Notes: generated from the sequence alone by a model not told the origin. A stretch of DNA of 64,000 nt from Eutrophocola salsuginis (GCA_038147195.1 JAYQTB010000006.1:248001-312000), one strand, 5' to 3'. Counted from the first letter of the stretch, positions 33,637-43,407 are shown. Made by a program: numbers and translations.

Positions 33637-33650
33637 GACTTCGCGAAGTC
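33637..33650. promoter_or_regulatory. Perfect 14-bp palindrome upstream of the rubrerythrin operon, site B
   Basis: GACTTCGCGAAGTC is a perfect palindrome, with further partial symmetry outside it (ACT on one side, AGT on the other). It is GC-rich in the centre, unlike site A, so the two sites probably bind different proteins or one is a hairpin in the transcript. It lies between the rubrerythrin and PepSY genes. Confidence 0.45.
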
Positions 33651-33733
33651 AGTTAGATTAATGACTTGGTGAGCGAATATATAGACCGGTTAACCATCTG
33701 TCTAATTGTTTAATCGCAGCCCAATTATCGGTT

Positions 33734-35398
33734 TTATCTATTTAAGTTTTGATCTTCCTGCACCCCGGCCTGCCGATAAAACCGCTTGATTTTACAGAAA
33801 TTTTTACTCACTCGCCGGCATGCCGGCACCAGCGTGGTGAAACTCAGGACAGCTACCCCGCTGACCAGTATGAGCATGATGATGTCCCACAATGGCCGAT
33901 TGTTGTACAGGAAAGAGAAATCGAGGCCATGTAGGCCGTAGTAACCCCAGCGGTTGCGCCTGTCGATTACTTCCAGCTTGGTCATCTGGCCAAGGCTGGG
34001 TTCGAGATAGAGCCAGGTGGAAAGGGGATCATCGAACTTTACACGCAGGACGGGCACCTGGCGCACGGACCGGGGCAAACCCAGATCAAAGGAATCAACA
34101 GTCCGGTAATAATAACTATCAGGCTCGTCGAGCCAGGTCATCTCGGTGATAGCGGCACCAGGCTGCGCCTTTGCTGCGATCGCCAGTAATTCCGCCTCGC
34201 TGAATGCCTCAAAAGGGCGTGCTTTAGTGTCTGTCGCGGAAACCAGCCTGTGCTCCCACTCCAGGGTAGGCGTAATGAAATCGAAAGCGCTACGGGAATC
34301 CCAATCAAGCATTTCCCGCCGTGTGGGTTTACGATAGGCGAGGTAGTAAAGGCCACCGTTTACCTCAATGAGCTCCAGTTCAGCGATAGCAAATTCACGG
34401 GCCAGTTCGGTTGCTGCATGTTGCAGCCCTTCGACAGACAGCGGGGAGAAATCAATGTGATCTCCCTGCCCCTGCACACTGCGCGCGCCGGCATCGATTT
34501 GTGCTTGCGTATAGAGGGTTTCGGTGATCACCGGAAAAATATTCAGCGAGACCAGCCCGCTTGAAACCCAGGACACGGCCATGATGCCAAAAATGATGCC
34601 GGCCCAGTGATGCCATTTGTGCCAGCCGCTATAGGGTGTACGCCAGGCTTCACCACTCTTTTTGAATTTCTTCCTGAAATTGAAACGCCAGATACCCAGT
34701 ACCACGCCGAGTATCACCATGCCCAGGCCGATCCAGGCCAGCCATTCCAATATCGGAGTCCACCATGATGCTTGACGAAAGAAAAACAGGGTGTGCATGT
34801 TGTAGCCGCTGAAGCCAAGAATGCGCGTCCACGTGGTGGTCTTCATGACCGGCTCCATGCTGCCGGCTGACATGTAGTACTCGGTACCGGCGGCATCATT
34901 GAGGCCGATGCGGTGCATGGGCATATGGTTCTGGATGCCCGGGGAATGCGTGAACATGTCCGGCCCCTTTAATGTGGTTTGCACGACAAAGTCACCTTCG
35001 TAATCGGGGAGGAAATCCGCGAGCCATGCCACTGCCGCGTCACCGTCAAGGTCGGGCACTTGTTCACCCGTGTCGGCATAGACCACGGTCCAGTTGCCAA
35101 AAACAAAACCGGTATTGATGCGATAAACAGGACGGTCGTGGTGCATGGATATGCGCAGCCGGAACGGGTTACCCTGCACCTGCGAGAGTGCCTCTGCGGG
35201 TGTCACTTTTACCGTGGACAGGTCGAGTGCCGGCAATCGATGCAGACGCTCACCGGCGGTCATGTGGGGAATGCCGGCATACATTAGCACGATGCCGGAC
35301 AGGCTCCAGATCAAGAACATAAAGCCGACTATGATACCCAGCCAGCGGTGGAAAAAGATCAGCGAGAATCGCCAGTTGAAAAATTGCCTGAACTTCAT
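33734..35398 (-). CDS. PepSY-associated transmembrane protein
   Basis: This is a 554-residue inner-membrane protein. The first helix lies at about 12-35 (FHRWLGIIVGFMFLIWSLSGIVLMYAG), with two central helices (WLAWIGLGMVILGVVLGIW and WHHWAGIIFGIMAVSWVSSG) and a C-terminal one (LWDIIMLILVSGVAVLSFTTL). The histidine and tryptophan pattern near each helix and the large periplasmic loops fit PepSY_TM proteins. Some of these are ferric-siderophore or iron-uptake accessory reductases. I started it at the ATG 35398 that opens the first helix region; a long upstream extension has no recognisable features. Function not assigned; it is separated from rubrerythrin by 184 bases. Confidence 0.8.
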   Translation of the reverse strand: MKFRQFFNWRFSLIFFHRWLGIIVGFMFLIWSLSGIVLMYAGIPHMTAGERLHRLPALDLSTVKVTPAEALSQVQGNPFRLRISMHHDRPVYRINTGFVFGNWTVVYADTGEQVPDLDGDAAVAWLADFLPDYEGDFVVQTTLKGPDMFTHSPGIQNHMPMHRIGLNDAAGTEYYMSAGSMEPVMKTTTWTRILGFSGYNMHTLFFFRQASWWTPILEWLAWIGLGMVILGVVLGIWRFNFRKKFKKSGEAWRTPYSGWHKWHHWAGIIFGIMAVSWVSSGLVSLNIFPVITETLYTQAQIDAGARSVQGQGDHIDFSPLSVEGLQHAATELAREFAIAELELIEVNGGLYYLAYRKPTRREMLDWDSRSAFDFITPTLEWEHRLVSATDTKARPFEAFSEAELLAIAAKAQPGAAITEMTWLDEPDSYYYRTVDSFDLGLPRSVRQVPVLRVKFDDPLSTWLYLEPSLGQMTKLEVIDRRNRWGYYGLHGLDFSFLYNNRPLWDIIMLILVSGVAVLSFTTLVPACRRVSKNFCKIKRFYRQAGVQEDQNLNR

Positions 35399-35659
35399 AC
35401 GCTGTCTGCGGCCATCCCCCTTCGCTACGCGGAAGCTAGAATTGATAAATAACGCTTTATTTGCAAGAGGTTGGGCCGTCTGAAGCCAATCTCCCCGAAA
35501 TTTGCATGGTTTGGTTTGTAACCGGCTAGCCTGGACCTGTGACCTTTTCGGCAAAAATGCCAATTATAAATTCATCGTTTTGTTGCAACATCTCGCTAGC
35601 AGTTCTGGTCTAATATATATTCCACTTTCTTCTTTTTGCCCCGGTAAAACACCCCATTG

Positions 35660-38600
35660 ATGAAGACATTCCTCAAAATCACCGTATCCATGGTTACCAT
35701 GGTTTTCACTGCCGTCGTTGTCGGCTTTTTCTATGTCGTCAATCTTGACCCCAACGAGCACAAAGCCTTTTTCGAGGACAAAGTCCGGGATGCAGCCGGC
35801 CTGAATGTCTCCTTCAACGGCGAGATCGGCCTGACTCTGTATCCCTGGCTGGGTATCACCCTGGACGATTTCATCGTTGATAATCCCGAGGGTTTCAGCG
35901 ATACACCACTGCTCACCGCCGAGCGCGCCGAGTTCCGCGCCAAATTGTTGCCTCTCCTGAGTCGTAAGTATGAAATCGACACCATTCGCTTGCGCGGCAC
36001 CCGCCTATACCTGGAGACCGACGGTGCCGGCCAGGGCAACTGGAACGCCACCCTCCCAGAAAGCGAACCGGTTGAATCGCCTTCCGCTTCCGGTAGCGCC
36101 CTAAACAATCTGGTTATCGGCGGTGTCGACATTCAGGATGCTGCCCTGACCTTCGACGACCGCTTTAATAACGTCCGCTACGATATCGACGGTATCAATA
36201 TCGGTACTGGTGAACTGGTTTACGGCGAACCCCTGGCCCTGACGCTGTCTCTGAATGCCCGCGCCACCCAGCCCGCCGTTTCCACCTCCATCAACCTGAC
36301 CGGCACCATACTTTATGACTTGGACAATGAGCGTTACGACCTCGACCCGCTGTCTCTCACCGGGACACTCAGCGGCGCAAATGTCCCTAATGGCTCTGCC
36401 GATATCGCCATGAACACCTCGGTCAGTATCGACCTGAACGAGGACACCCTTATGTTGCGCGACTTTTCCCTGCGCGCGCTGAATGCCCAGGTCAACGCCA
36501 ACATCAACGGCCGCCGCATCTCCGGCAATTCGCCGCTGTACCAGGTCAACATGGCCGCCGCAGGGACAAACCTGGCTGTCTTGTTCCAGATCCTGGAAAA
36601 CGACGACCTTGTCCTGCAGATCAACAACCTGAACAACCGCAGCTTCGAATTGAGTGCCCTGGTGGAAGCAGAGCCCGTCGCCGGCAACCTGAAAGTGACC
36701 GGCCTCAACGCGAACCTGCTCGATGCCACTATCACCGGCGACCTGAACGCCACCAACCTGCAAGCCGACAACCCGGTGATCATTGGCACCCTCAATGCCT
36801 CCGGCCCCGACCTGCCGACGCTCCTGGAAGTTACAGGCCAATTCCAGGGTGGCCGCAATTCCGAACTGGCTCGCTATGGCCGTGAGCTGCAGCAAACCCC
36901 CGACCATGGCTTCATGGTGAAAACGCGTTTCGACGCAAACTTACAGACCAACAACATCGTCATTCCAGAACTAGAAGTACGCGCATTGGGCGCGACCATT
37001 AGCGCCAATTTCAACGCCCGCAACACCAATACCGACACACCGGTAATCCAGGGAAGATTCAATGCCAACGGCCCCGACCTGCCGCTCATGCTGCAGATCG
37101 CTGGACAGATCAGTGGTGGCCGGGAGTCGCCTCTCAACATTTACGGCAGACAGCTGCGCAATGTCAGCAACAAGCGCTTCAACATCAATGCGCCTTTCGA
37201 TGTCGACATGGCCACAGGCAACATGGATATCAGAGGTATCGAAGCAAGCTTCCTAGGTTTCAATCTCAACGGCAATCTGCAGGCACGCAACTTCAAATCC
37301 TCCAAGGGCACCATGAGTGGCAAGCTCACGCTCAACGGCCGCAACAACCTGCGTGAAGTGCTCAACGCCATCGACCAGCGTGACCTGGCGGAAGTGGCCC
37401 AGTCGATGAACCTGGAAATCGTGGTGGATGGTTCACGTACCAACCTGACCATAAATCCCCTCAACCTAGATGTGGTGCTGTCAGGCTCACGTATACCCAA
37501 TCCACCCGTGACCGTGGCACTGAATGCGAATTCGGTCATGAACCTGGAGAACGACAGCCTGAACACCAGTGCCTTCACCCTGACCGGCCTAGGCCTGGAC
37601 CTGCGGGGTAATATGCTGGTCAACAATCTGCAGGGCGACATGACTTATAGTGGACAGGTCAGCCTGCCCCGCTTCAACCTGCGCCGACTTATGCAGCAGC
37701 TGAACAAGGCGTTACCGCCAACAACCGACACCACGGTATTCAATGCTTTTGCCCTGAACACTGCCGTTGCAGGTTCTGCCAACGATGTACGCCTGAGCAA
37801 TCTCGACATCACCCTTGACGATTCTCGCATCACGGGCGGCTTCACCATGGCGGGCATGCAAACCACCCCCGCATATGATTTCGATCTCGACATCACCGCC
37901 ATCAACATGGACCGCTACCGGGCTCCGGCTACCGATGCGCCCACAAGCAGCGAGATGATCAACACCGAACTGCCCCTGGATATTCTGAGAAGTCTCAACA
38001 TACAAGGCATGCTTGATATAGGGCAGCTAACCTTTTCAAGCCTCAAACTGCAGGACATGACTCTTGCCATTAACGCCTCGGACGGTGAACTGGCACTTGC
38101 GCCGCTTTCCGCCAATCTCTACCAAGGCAGTTACCGCGGAGATATTCGCCTGGATACCCGCACAGACTCACCAGTGGCCCGCGTCGACACGACACTGACT
38201 GGTATCAACCTGGGTCCGCTTTTGCAGGATTTCATGGATGCCACCTATCTCACCGGCAAAGGTAATGTTCAACTCGCATTGACCGGCCATGGTGCCGACA
38301 CTGCCAACATTAAGCGCAACCTGAACGGCACGGGTTCCCTGGACCTGGAAGATGGCGTGCTGGAAGGTGTGGATGTCGGCGGAGTTCTGACCCAGGTCGA
38401 AAGCATGATTCGTGAACGCCGGACCAGGACGGTGACCCGTGGCGAGCGCACACCGTTTGAGAGTTTTACCGCCAGCATCAGGGTCCAGGACGGCATCGTC
38501 AGCACCAACGACCTGTTGATCGATTCCTCCGGTTTTGCCGTCACCGGCAGCGGCACCCTAGTCAACATGGCCAACGATGCCATCGCCTTCAACATGGTGG

Positions 38601-38923
38601 CCAATGTCGACAGGAACCCGGCGACCACCGAACGCGCCTATGACATCGGCGGTTATTCACTGCCCATCGCCTGCACCGGCCTCATCTCGAGTCCCACCTG
38701 CCTGCCCGATGTACAGGCCATTATCGCCAGCGCCATTGGTGCTGCTGTACAACGTGGCCTGACCAACCTGCTCGAACGTGCCGCAGGCGCACAGGCCACA
38801 CAGCAGACGCAGGAAGAAAGCACGGATGCAACCCAGCAACCGAAAACGGCGGAAGAGGAAGTCGACCCGGTCGAGCAACTGCTCAACCGGGGCCTGGAAA
38901 GCCTTTTCAAACGAAATAATTGA
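35660..38923 (+). CDS. AsmA family protein
   Basis: This is a 1087-residue envelope protein with an N-terminal membrane anchor (residues 5-27) followed by the AsmA opening (AAGLNVSFNGEIGLTLYPWLGITLDDFIVDNPEGF). The long middle is made of repeated beta-rich segments such as ISGNSPLYQVNMAA and TPVIQGRFNANGPDLP, which occurs in two related forms. The C-terminal AsmA_2 part has LTGKGNVQLALTGHGADT and GSGTLVNMANDAIAFNMVANV. A charged, low-complexity tail ends it. AsmA-type proteins form bridge-like structures for phospholipid transport between the membranes. The ATG follows a TTG in frame. Upstream, TGGTCTAAT (35606-35614) resembles an extended -10. It is transcribed away from the PepSY gene. Confidence 0.88.
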   Translation: MKTFLKITVSMVTMVFTAVVVGFFYVVNLDPNEHKAFFEDKVRDAAGLNVSFNGEIGLTLYPWLGITLDDFIVDNPEGFSDTPLLTAERAEFRAKLLPLLSRKYEIDTIRLRGTRLYLETDGAGQGNWNATLPESEPVESPSASGSALNNLVIGGVDIQDAALTFDDRFNNVRYDIDGINIGTGELVYGEPLALTLSLNARATQPAVSTSINLTGTILYDLDNERYDLDPLSLTGTLSGANVPNGSADIAMNTSVSIDLNEDTLMLRDFSLRALNAQVNANINGRRISGNSPLYQVNMAAAGTNLAVLFQILENDDLVLQINNLNNRSFELSALVEAEPVAGNLKVTGLNANLLDATITGDLNATNLQADNPVIIGTLNASGPDLPTLLEVTGQFQGGRNSELARYGRELQQTPDHGFMVKTRFDANLQTNNIVIPELEVRALGATISANFNARNTNTDTPVIQGRFNANGPDLPLMLQIAGQISGGRESPLNIYGRQLRNVSNKRFNINAPFDVDMATGNMDIRGIEASFLGFNLNGNLQARNFKSSKGTMSGKLTLNGRNNLREVLNAIDQRDLAEVAQSMNLEIVVDGSRTNLTINPLNLDVVLSGSRIPNPPVTVALNANSVMNLENDSLNTSAFTLTGLGLDLRGNMLVNNLQGDMTYSGQVSLPRFNLRRLMQQLNKALPPTTDTTVFNAFALNTAVAGSANDVRLSNLDITLDDSRITGGFTMAGMQTTPAYDFDLDITAINMDRYRAPATDAPTSSEMINTELPLDILRSLNIQGMLDIGQLTFSSLKLQDMTLAINASDGELALAPLSANLYQGSYRGDIRLDTRTDSPVARVDTTLTGINLGPLLQDFMDATYLTGKGNVQLALTGHGADTANIKRNLNGTGSLDLEDGVLEGVDVGGVLTQVESMIRERRTRTVTRGERTPFESFTASIRVQDGIVSTNDLLIDSSGFAVTGSGTLVNMANDAIAFNMVANVDRNPATTERAYDIGGYSLPIACTGLISSPTCLPDVQAIIASAIGAAVQRGLTNLLERAAGAQATQQTQEESTDATQQPKTAEEEVDPVEQLLNRGLESLFKRNN

Positions 38924-39014
38924 TCAAGCAGCAACGAAAAGGGTCGAGATCAATCCGGCCTCTTTTGTTGGCAAATCAATTAAATTTCTTCGGAGCGAGG
39001 AATGACGGCTGGTA

Positions 39015-39518
39015 TCAGAGGTAGCGACCCCGGGCAATCACGGCCAGTTTGCAGGAGGCATGTTCGAGATCGGCCCAGTCATTTTCTGTTTCCATAACCG
39101 CCACCGTCGCCGTGGGCATTACCTTGCCATCATCGGGTATATCGACCTCCTTGGTCAGGTAGAACAACAGGTCTTCCAGGCCGGGGTTGTGGCCGACGAC
39201 CATCAGCAGGCTGCATTCATCGGGCGTAGTGGCGATAGCATCGAGCAGTTCACTTACATCCGCCATGTACACCGACTCATACCAGATAATATTGGCGGCG
39301 TCATATCCCATGCTATCGGCAACAGTCTCGGCGGTTTCTTTGGCACGCTGCGCGGGTGAGCTGATGATGAGGTGCGGGACCATATCCTGGCCCTTCAGCC
39401 AGGCGCCGACCTTGGCCGCTTCCAGATAGCCACGCTTCTTGATCGGGCGCAGGTAGTCAGAAAGCGGCTTGCTCCAGTCGGACTTGCCGTGACGCATCAG
39501 GATCAATTCTCGCTTCAT
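39015..39518 (-). CDS. sixA: Phosphohistidine phosphatase SixA
   Basis: This is a 167-residue histidine phosphatase superfamily protein. The catalytic RHG is at residues 9-11 (LILMRHGKSDWS). The partner residues lie in SSPAQRAKETAETV and VVGHNPGLEDLLFYL, the latter carrying the second catalytic histidine. SixA removes phosphate from histidine in phosphorelay proteins such as ArcB HPt domains or NPr. The small size with no cap domain fits SixA rather than phosphoglycerate mutase. It is a single gene, convergent with AsmA, with 91 bases between them that contain only a weak inverted repeat. Confidence 0.85.
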   Translation of the reverse strand: MKRELILMRHGKSDWSKPLSDYLRPIKKRGYLEAAKVGAWLKGQDMVPHLIISSPAQRAKETAETVADSMGYDAANIIWYESVYMADVSELLDAIATTPDECSLLMVVGHNPGLEDLLFYLTKEVDIPDDGKVMPTATVAVMETENDWADLEHASCKLAVIARGRYL

Positions 39519-39725
39519 ACAGCCTCTTTAATACATGGCCTGCCGAATGGATTTCACCAATCAGGGCTTATATACTGGCCAGTCCCGAGGGTCATGGCCC
39601 GATTACAAAGGATAGCGCAGGGCAGTTTGCCGGCAAGATGATTATCCATAAATCCGGGTCAGCACCAATACATTATGACTAGCTTATTTCCCCATCCGAA
39701 GACGCGTGATTCCGAGGTCACTTAT

Positions 39726-40826
39726 ATGAAACGAGTCATCATCCTTGCCATGGCCCTACTACTGGGAACAACCGCTGCCGTAGCGCAGGTGCCATACCCC
39801 TTCATTTCCACTCCGATTGCAGAACTGAATGAGCCATGGGCCATCGAATTCCTGCCTGACGGACGCATCCTGGTCACTGAAAAAGGCGGCACCATCCAGC
39901 TTGTGACCCAGGACGGTCAGAAGACCGAGGTCGCCGGCGCACCTGAAGTCGATTATTTCTTCCAGGGCGGGCTGGGCGATATCGTGCTGCATCCGGATTT
40001 CGAAGAGAACCATATTGTCTACATCAGCTACGTCGAAGCCGGAGCAAACGAAACTCGTGGAGCAGTTGTCGCCCGCGGTACGCTCAACCTGGACGCTCCT
40101 GCTCTTGAAAACTTGGAAGTAATCTGGCGTGCCTTCCCGAAAGTGGATGGAGGCTTGCACTTCAGTCACCGCATCGCCTTTGATGCCGAGGGCCACATGT
40201 TCGTGTCCGCCGGTGAGCGCAACAAGTACGATCCTGCCCAGGACCTGAACTCCTCACTGGGCAAGATCCTGCGCCTGAATGATGATGGCACACCAGCCGC
40301 CGGCAATCCTTTCGCCAGCCAGGGTGGTATCGCCGCGGAAGTGTGGTCCTATGGTCACCGCAATCCGCTCGGCATCGCCTTCGATACGCAGGGCAGGCTG
40401 TGGAATGTAGAAATGGCACCAAGAGGTGGCGATGAACTGAACATGGTCATTGCCGGAGAGAACTACGGCTACCCGATGGTTTCCAACGGCAACCATTACA
40501 CCGGCGAGATCATTCCCGACCATGACACCGATACCCAGGGTCTCTATGAAAAACCAAAAGTCTGGTGGAACCCGGTCATCTCCCCGTCAAGCCTCATGTT
40601 CTACACGGGTGACGCTTTCCCGGAATGGCGAGGCAACGCTTTCATTAGCGGCCTGTCTTCCATGTCCATCGTACGCATCGTCGTCAACGGCGACAATGCC
40701 GTGGAAGCACAGCGCTTTGTCATGGGACGCCGCATTCGTGGTATCGAGCAAGGCCCGGCCGGCAATCTTTGGATCATCGAGGACGGCCCGGAAGGCCGAC
40801 TGGTGAAACTGACACCGCGAAGCTGA
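39726..40826 (+). CDS. PQQ-type sugar dehydrogenase (YliI/glucose-sorbosone dehydrogenase family), exported, third copy
   Basis: This is a 366-residue periplasmic beta-propeller with a signal peptide (MKRVIILAMALLLGTTAAVAQ). Landmarks are LNEPWAIEFLPDGRILVTEK, DIVLHPDFEENHIVYISY, VWSYGHRNPLGIAFDTQGRLW and EMAPRGGDELN. The ATG at 39726 opens the signal peptide and has GAGG upstream; an earlier ATG at 39675 would add 17 polar residues. A strong hairpin terminator follows. It is not in an operon. The mature protein is shorter than the copies at 9642 and 28341, with most propeller blades intact. Confidence 0.85.
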   Translation: MKRVIILAMALLLGTTAAVAQVPYPFISTPIAELNEPWAIEFLPDGRILVTEKGGTIQLVTQDGQKTEVAGAPEVDYFFQGGLGDIVLHPDFEENHIVYISYVEAGANETRGAVVARGTLNLDAPALENLEVIWRAFPKVDGGLHFSHRIAFDAEGHMFVSAGERNKYDPAQDLNSSLGKILRLNDDGTPAAGNPFASQGGIAAEVWSYGHRNPLGIAFDTQGRLWNVEMAPRGGDELNMVIAGENYGYPMVSNGNHYTGEIIPDHDTDTQGLYEKPKVWWNPVISPSSLMFYTGDAFPEWRGNAFISGLSSMSIVRIVVNGDNAVEAQRFVMGRRIRGIEQGPAGNLWIIEDGPEGRLVKLTPRS

Positions 40827-40837
40827 TCAGTCTGCAT

Positions 40838-40866
40838 AAAAAACCCCGCCTTGGCGGGGTTTTTTA
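40838..40866. terminator. Bidirectional rho-independent terminator
   Basis: AAAAAACCCCGCC and GGCGGGGTTTTTT face each other around a tiny loop, giving a G+C-rich stem with A run before and T run after. It can serve both the plus-strand sugar dehydrogenase and the minus-strand TIM-barrel gene that ends at 40886. Confidence 0.88.
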
Positions 40867-40885
40867 TTGCCAAAAATTCAGCGTA

Positions 40886-41797
40886 TCAGGAGATATACGG
40901 CGCCGTGGTCTCGATCCCCTTACGGGCAATCGTTTCAGGGTCGGCATTCTGCACGGCGGGATCGAACAATTCCAGTGACAACGGGCCCGAGTAACCTTTC
41001 TCGGCAAGCTTGCCAACGATCTTCTGCAGAGGGGCAATGCCTTCACCCGGAAATGCGCGATCCTTGCGCTCTGCAACCGCCAGGTGGGGCAACGCTGGTG
41101 TGTCGGCAAAATGCACATGGTGGATTTCGCCGTGTTCAACTAGGTCCAGGTCCTCGAATTTACTCATGCCCGCCCAGAAGTGATACACGTCAAGCATAAA
41201 CCTTAGGTTGGGATGGTTTACGGCGCGTACGACGTCCATCGCAGTGCGCAAATTGTTGATCAATGTGGACAGGCGAGTGAACTCCACCATCAACGTAACG
41301 TTGTGTGGCCGGGCGATTTCCGCCGCCTCCCGCAGGTTTGAAATCACCTCCTCGTAATCCGCCATGGTATGGGGTTGATTGGCGGCTGAGGGGGCGACGA
41401 GGCGGTCAGCACCAAGTGACTGCGCCATGACTACCTTCCACTTCAGGTCCTCGAGGGCCTGCGCACGCCTTGGCCCGGTCTCTTCCAGGAACAACTGGTT
41501 AGTGGACGATACAGCTCGAATACCGTGGTCATCCATGAGGCGCCTGGCGGAACCCTCGCCATTGGCCTGTTCGAATGTCCTGGCAGACACCAGGTCAGGT
41601 TCCGCATAGGTGATACCTGCCCGCGACCAGCCTTCGATCACAGCGCGAAAATCTGAACCACTGGAGGTAATCCCGTGCATGCACATGAACATGCCCGAGG
41701 TGGAAGCTGCGCTGGTGGTGGATGAACTGGTAACGGCCGCCATGGCTGATACTCCTGCCGACAAAGCCATGAATTCCCTTCTGTTGATGTGAGACAC
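40886..41797 (-). CDS. Sugar phosphate isomerase/epimerase-like TIM barrel, Tat-exported
   Basis: This is a 303-residue protein of the xylose isomerase-like TIM-barrel family. The leader INRREFMALSAGVSAMAAVT is a twin-arginine signal. Predicted metal ligands are Glu in LMVEFTRL, Asp in FMLDVYHFW, His in IHHVHFADT and Glu in LSLELFD, the usual set. The start is GTG at 41797 with no strong ribosome site; the Tat leader demands a start at or before this point. It follows the alpha-hydroxy-acid oxidase gene by 95 bases. An exported isomerase or epimerase acting on an oxidised sugar or hydroxy acid is plausible, but the substrate is unknown. Confidence 0.83.
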   Translation of the reverse strand: MSHINRREFMALSAGVSAMAAVTSSSTTSAASTSGMFMCMHGITSSGSDFRAVIEGWSRAGITYAEPDLVSARTFEQANGEGSARRLMDDHGIRAVSSTNQLFLEETGPRRAQALEDLKWKVVMAQSLGADRLVAPSAANQPHTMADYEEVISNLREAAEIARPHNVTLMVEFTRLSTLINNLRTAMDVVRAVNHPNLRFMLDVYHFWAGMSKFEDLDLVEHGEIHHVHFADTPALPHLAVAERKDRAFPGEGIAPLQKIVGKLAEKGYSGPLSLELFDPAVQNADPETIARKGIETTAPYIS

Positions 41798-41892
41798 CGC
41801 TTTTTACAACCCCCTGATAATCAAAAAGGCCAGAGGAAATTTTACCCTGACCCCGTTGATCCCCCCCTTTGGTTCTGTAACTCGGGAATGAA

Positions 41893-43146
41893 CTAGAGCA
41901 GTTCTCTTCCCAGGGTGCCGCGCGGGACTCTGTGGCCCGCGTCGCGGATGTAATCTGGACCGATCTCGGCAATTGCAGTCGTGCCGCTGCCACGCATAGT
42001 AATCTCAAGCTCCCGATTGAGCAAATCAAGTACACGCTCAACGCCAGCTTGGCCAAATGCACCTAAACCCCAGCAGTGAGGCCTGCCAACACCCACAGCT
42101 GCCGCACCCAATGCCAGGGCCTTGAAGACATCGGTACCGCGACGGATACCACCATCGACAATGACCGGAATCCTGCCGTTCACGGCACTGATGACTTCGG
42201 GCAGGCATTCAATGGTGCCGCGACCCGTGTCAGTGGCACGCCCGCCATGGTTGGACACAATCACGCCATCGGCGCCGTGGTGAAGAGCGAGCGCCGCATC
42301 TGCACCGACCTCGATACCTTTTATAAGTACCTTCATGTTGGTAACGTCCTTCATGCGACTGATGACGTCCCAGGTCATGGATGGATCGACCAGGCCAACT
42401 CCCTGCATATCGAGGCCGTCGAACATCGGCTTGGACTGGCCGTAGTGGCATTCTTCGCAGAAACGGTCATCCTCGCGGGCTAGTACAGCCTGCGTTTCGG
42501 TATTACGGCCGGCGGGCAGGTCCACCGTGAGACAAACAGCTGTGCAGCCGGCGCGTTCTGCGCGCCGAATCATCGCCACGGCATATTCCCATTTGCCCGT
42601 TGAATACAACTGGAACCACAATGACCCATCACCGCGGGCGGCAACCACATCCTCGATAGGCGAAGAAGCCTGTGTTGAAAGGATCATATGGTGACCCTTG
42701 GCAGCGCTTGCCCTGGCTACTCCGACTTCGGCATCGCTATGGAAAGCGCCGGAGCTGCCAATGGGACTGAGAAAAATGGGTGACCTGGCCTCGGCGCCAA
42801 GGACATTCACCGACATATCAGCGCGAGCACTGACATCTACGAGCCTGCGCGGCATGATCTGGAAACGTGAATACCCTTCCCGGTTAGCGCGCAGGGTGGT
42901 GTCGCTGTCGACTCCCGAGACCAGGTAGCCAAAGTGTGCAGGCGGCACTTTCTCACGAGCCACGGCCTCCATTTCAAACACATTGATGACCTGATCAGGG
43001 TTGGTCAGGCGTTCACCGAGGGTTTCTTCGATCACCTGGGCAAAAGAGGAAAAACTGGTAAGGAGGGGACTGCCCGCTAGAAATTTCAGGAATTCGCGTT
43101 TGTGCGGGTTGCGAAGATTCAGTTGGGGTTTTTTATTGCGGGGCAT
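41893..43146 (-). CDS. FMN-dependent alpha-hydroxy-acid oxidase/dehydrogenase with Tat-like leader
   Basis: This is a 417-residue member of the glycolate oxidase/lactate dehydrogenase family. The FMN site shows SPIFLSPIGSSGAFHSDAE and ILSTQASSPIEDV, the catalytic base is His near residue 299 (VIVSNHGGRATD), and PVIVDGGIRRGTDVFKAL binds the phosphate. The N-terminus has PHKREFLKFLAGSPLLTSF, which reads like a Tat leader with KR in place of RR. Most members are cytosolic or membrane-bound without such a leader. AAGGAG precedes the ATG. It is divergent from the HxlR regulator, which may control it. The substrate (lactate, glycolate, mandelate or other) cannot be read. Confidence 0.87.
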   Translation of the reverse strand: MPRNKKPQLNLRNPHKREFLKFLAGSPLLTSFSSFAQVIEETLGERLTNPDQVINVFEMEAVAREKVPPAHFGYLVSGVDSDTTLRANREGYSRFQIMPRRLVDVSARADMSVNVLGAEARSPIFLSPIGSSGAFHSDAEVGVARASAAKGHHMILSTQASSPIEDVVAARGDGSLWFQLYSTGKWEYAVAMIRRAERAGCTAVCLTVDLPAGRNTETQAVLAREDDRFCEECHYGQSKPMFDGLDMQGVGLVDPSMTWDVISRMKDVTNMKVLIKGIEVGADAALALHHGADGVIVSNHGGRATDTGRGTIECLPEVISAVNGRIPVIVDGGIRRGTDVFKALALGAAAVGVGRPHCWGLGAFGQAGVERVLDLLNRELEITMRGSGTTAIAEIGPDYIRDAGHRVPRGTLGRELL

Positions 43147-43271
43147 GCACTACTCCTTGATTTATTCTGACTGCAGAGAGTACCCAAATACCGGTTTAAT
43201 TTGAAGCTGCCAGATAATGACCTAACTGGCATTTGTAACTGATGGTCTTTACCGACCCTTGTTATTGTTTG

Positions 43272-43305
43272 GGTTATAACCTAATGAGAATTTTTGTAAT
43301 ATTAG
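43272..43305. promoter_or_regulatory. Candidate operator between the hydroxy-acid oxidase and HxlR genes
   Basis: In the 261-bp divergent intergenic region, GGTTATAACC (43272-43281) is a perfect 10-bp palindrome and CTAAT (43281-43285) pairs with ATTAG (43301-43305) as a spaced inverted repeat. HxlR-type regulators usually bind their own divergent promoter regions, so this is a reasonable target. No experimental support can be drawn from sequence. Confidence 0.35.
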
Positions 43306-43407
43306 TCTTTTTTCAGGATTAGTATAAAAAAAGAGACTGTAGGATGCAGAAACCTCTCTGCAACCCACTACTTCAAAGTCATACAATACATTAAAAGGCA
43401 CTGAGCC

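Noticed and set aside
36101..36907. 268-codon minus-strand open frame inside AsmA
   Set aside because: AsmA is clearly coding here; the antisense composition is repetitive because AsmA is repetitive.
38937..38966. Weak AAAAGGG...CTCTTTT inverted repeat between AsmA and SixA as a terminator
   Set aside because: The stem is short with a wobble pair, the loop is long and there is no separate T run.
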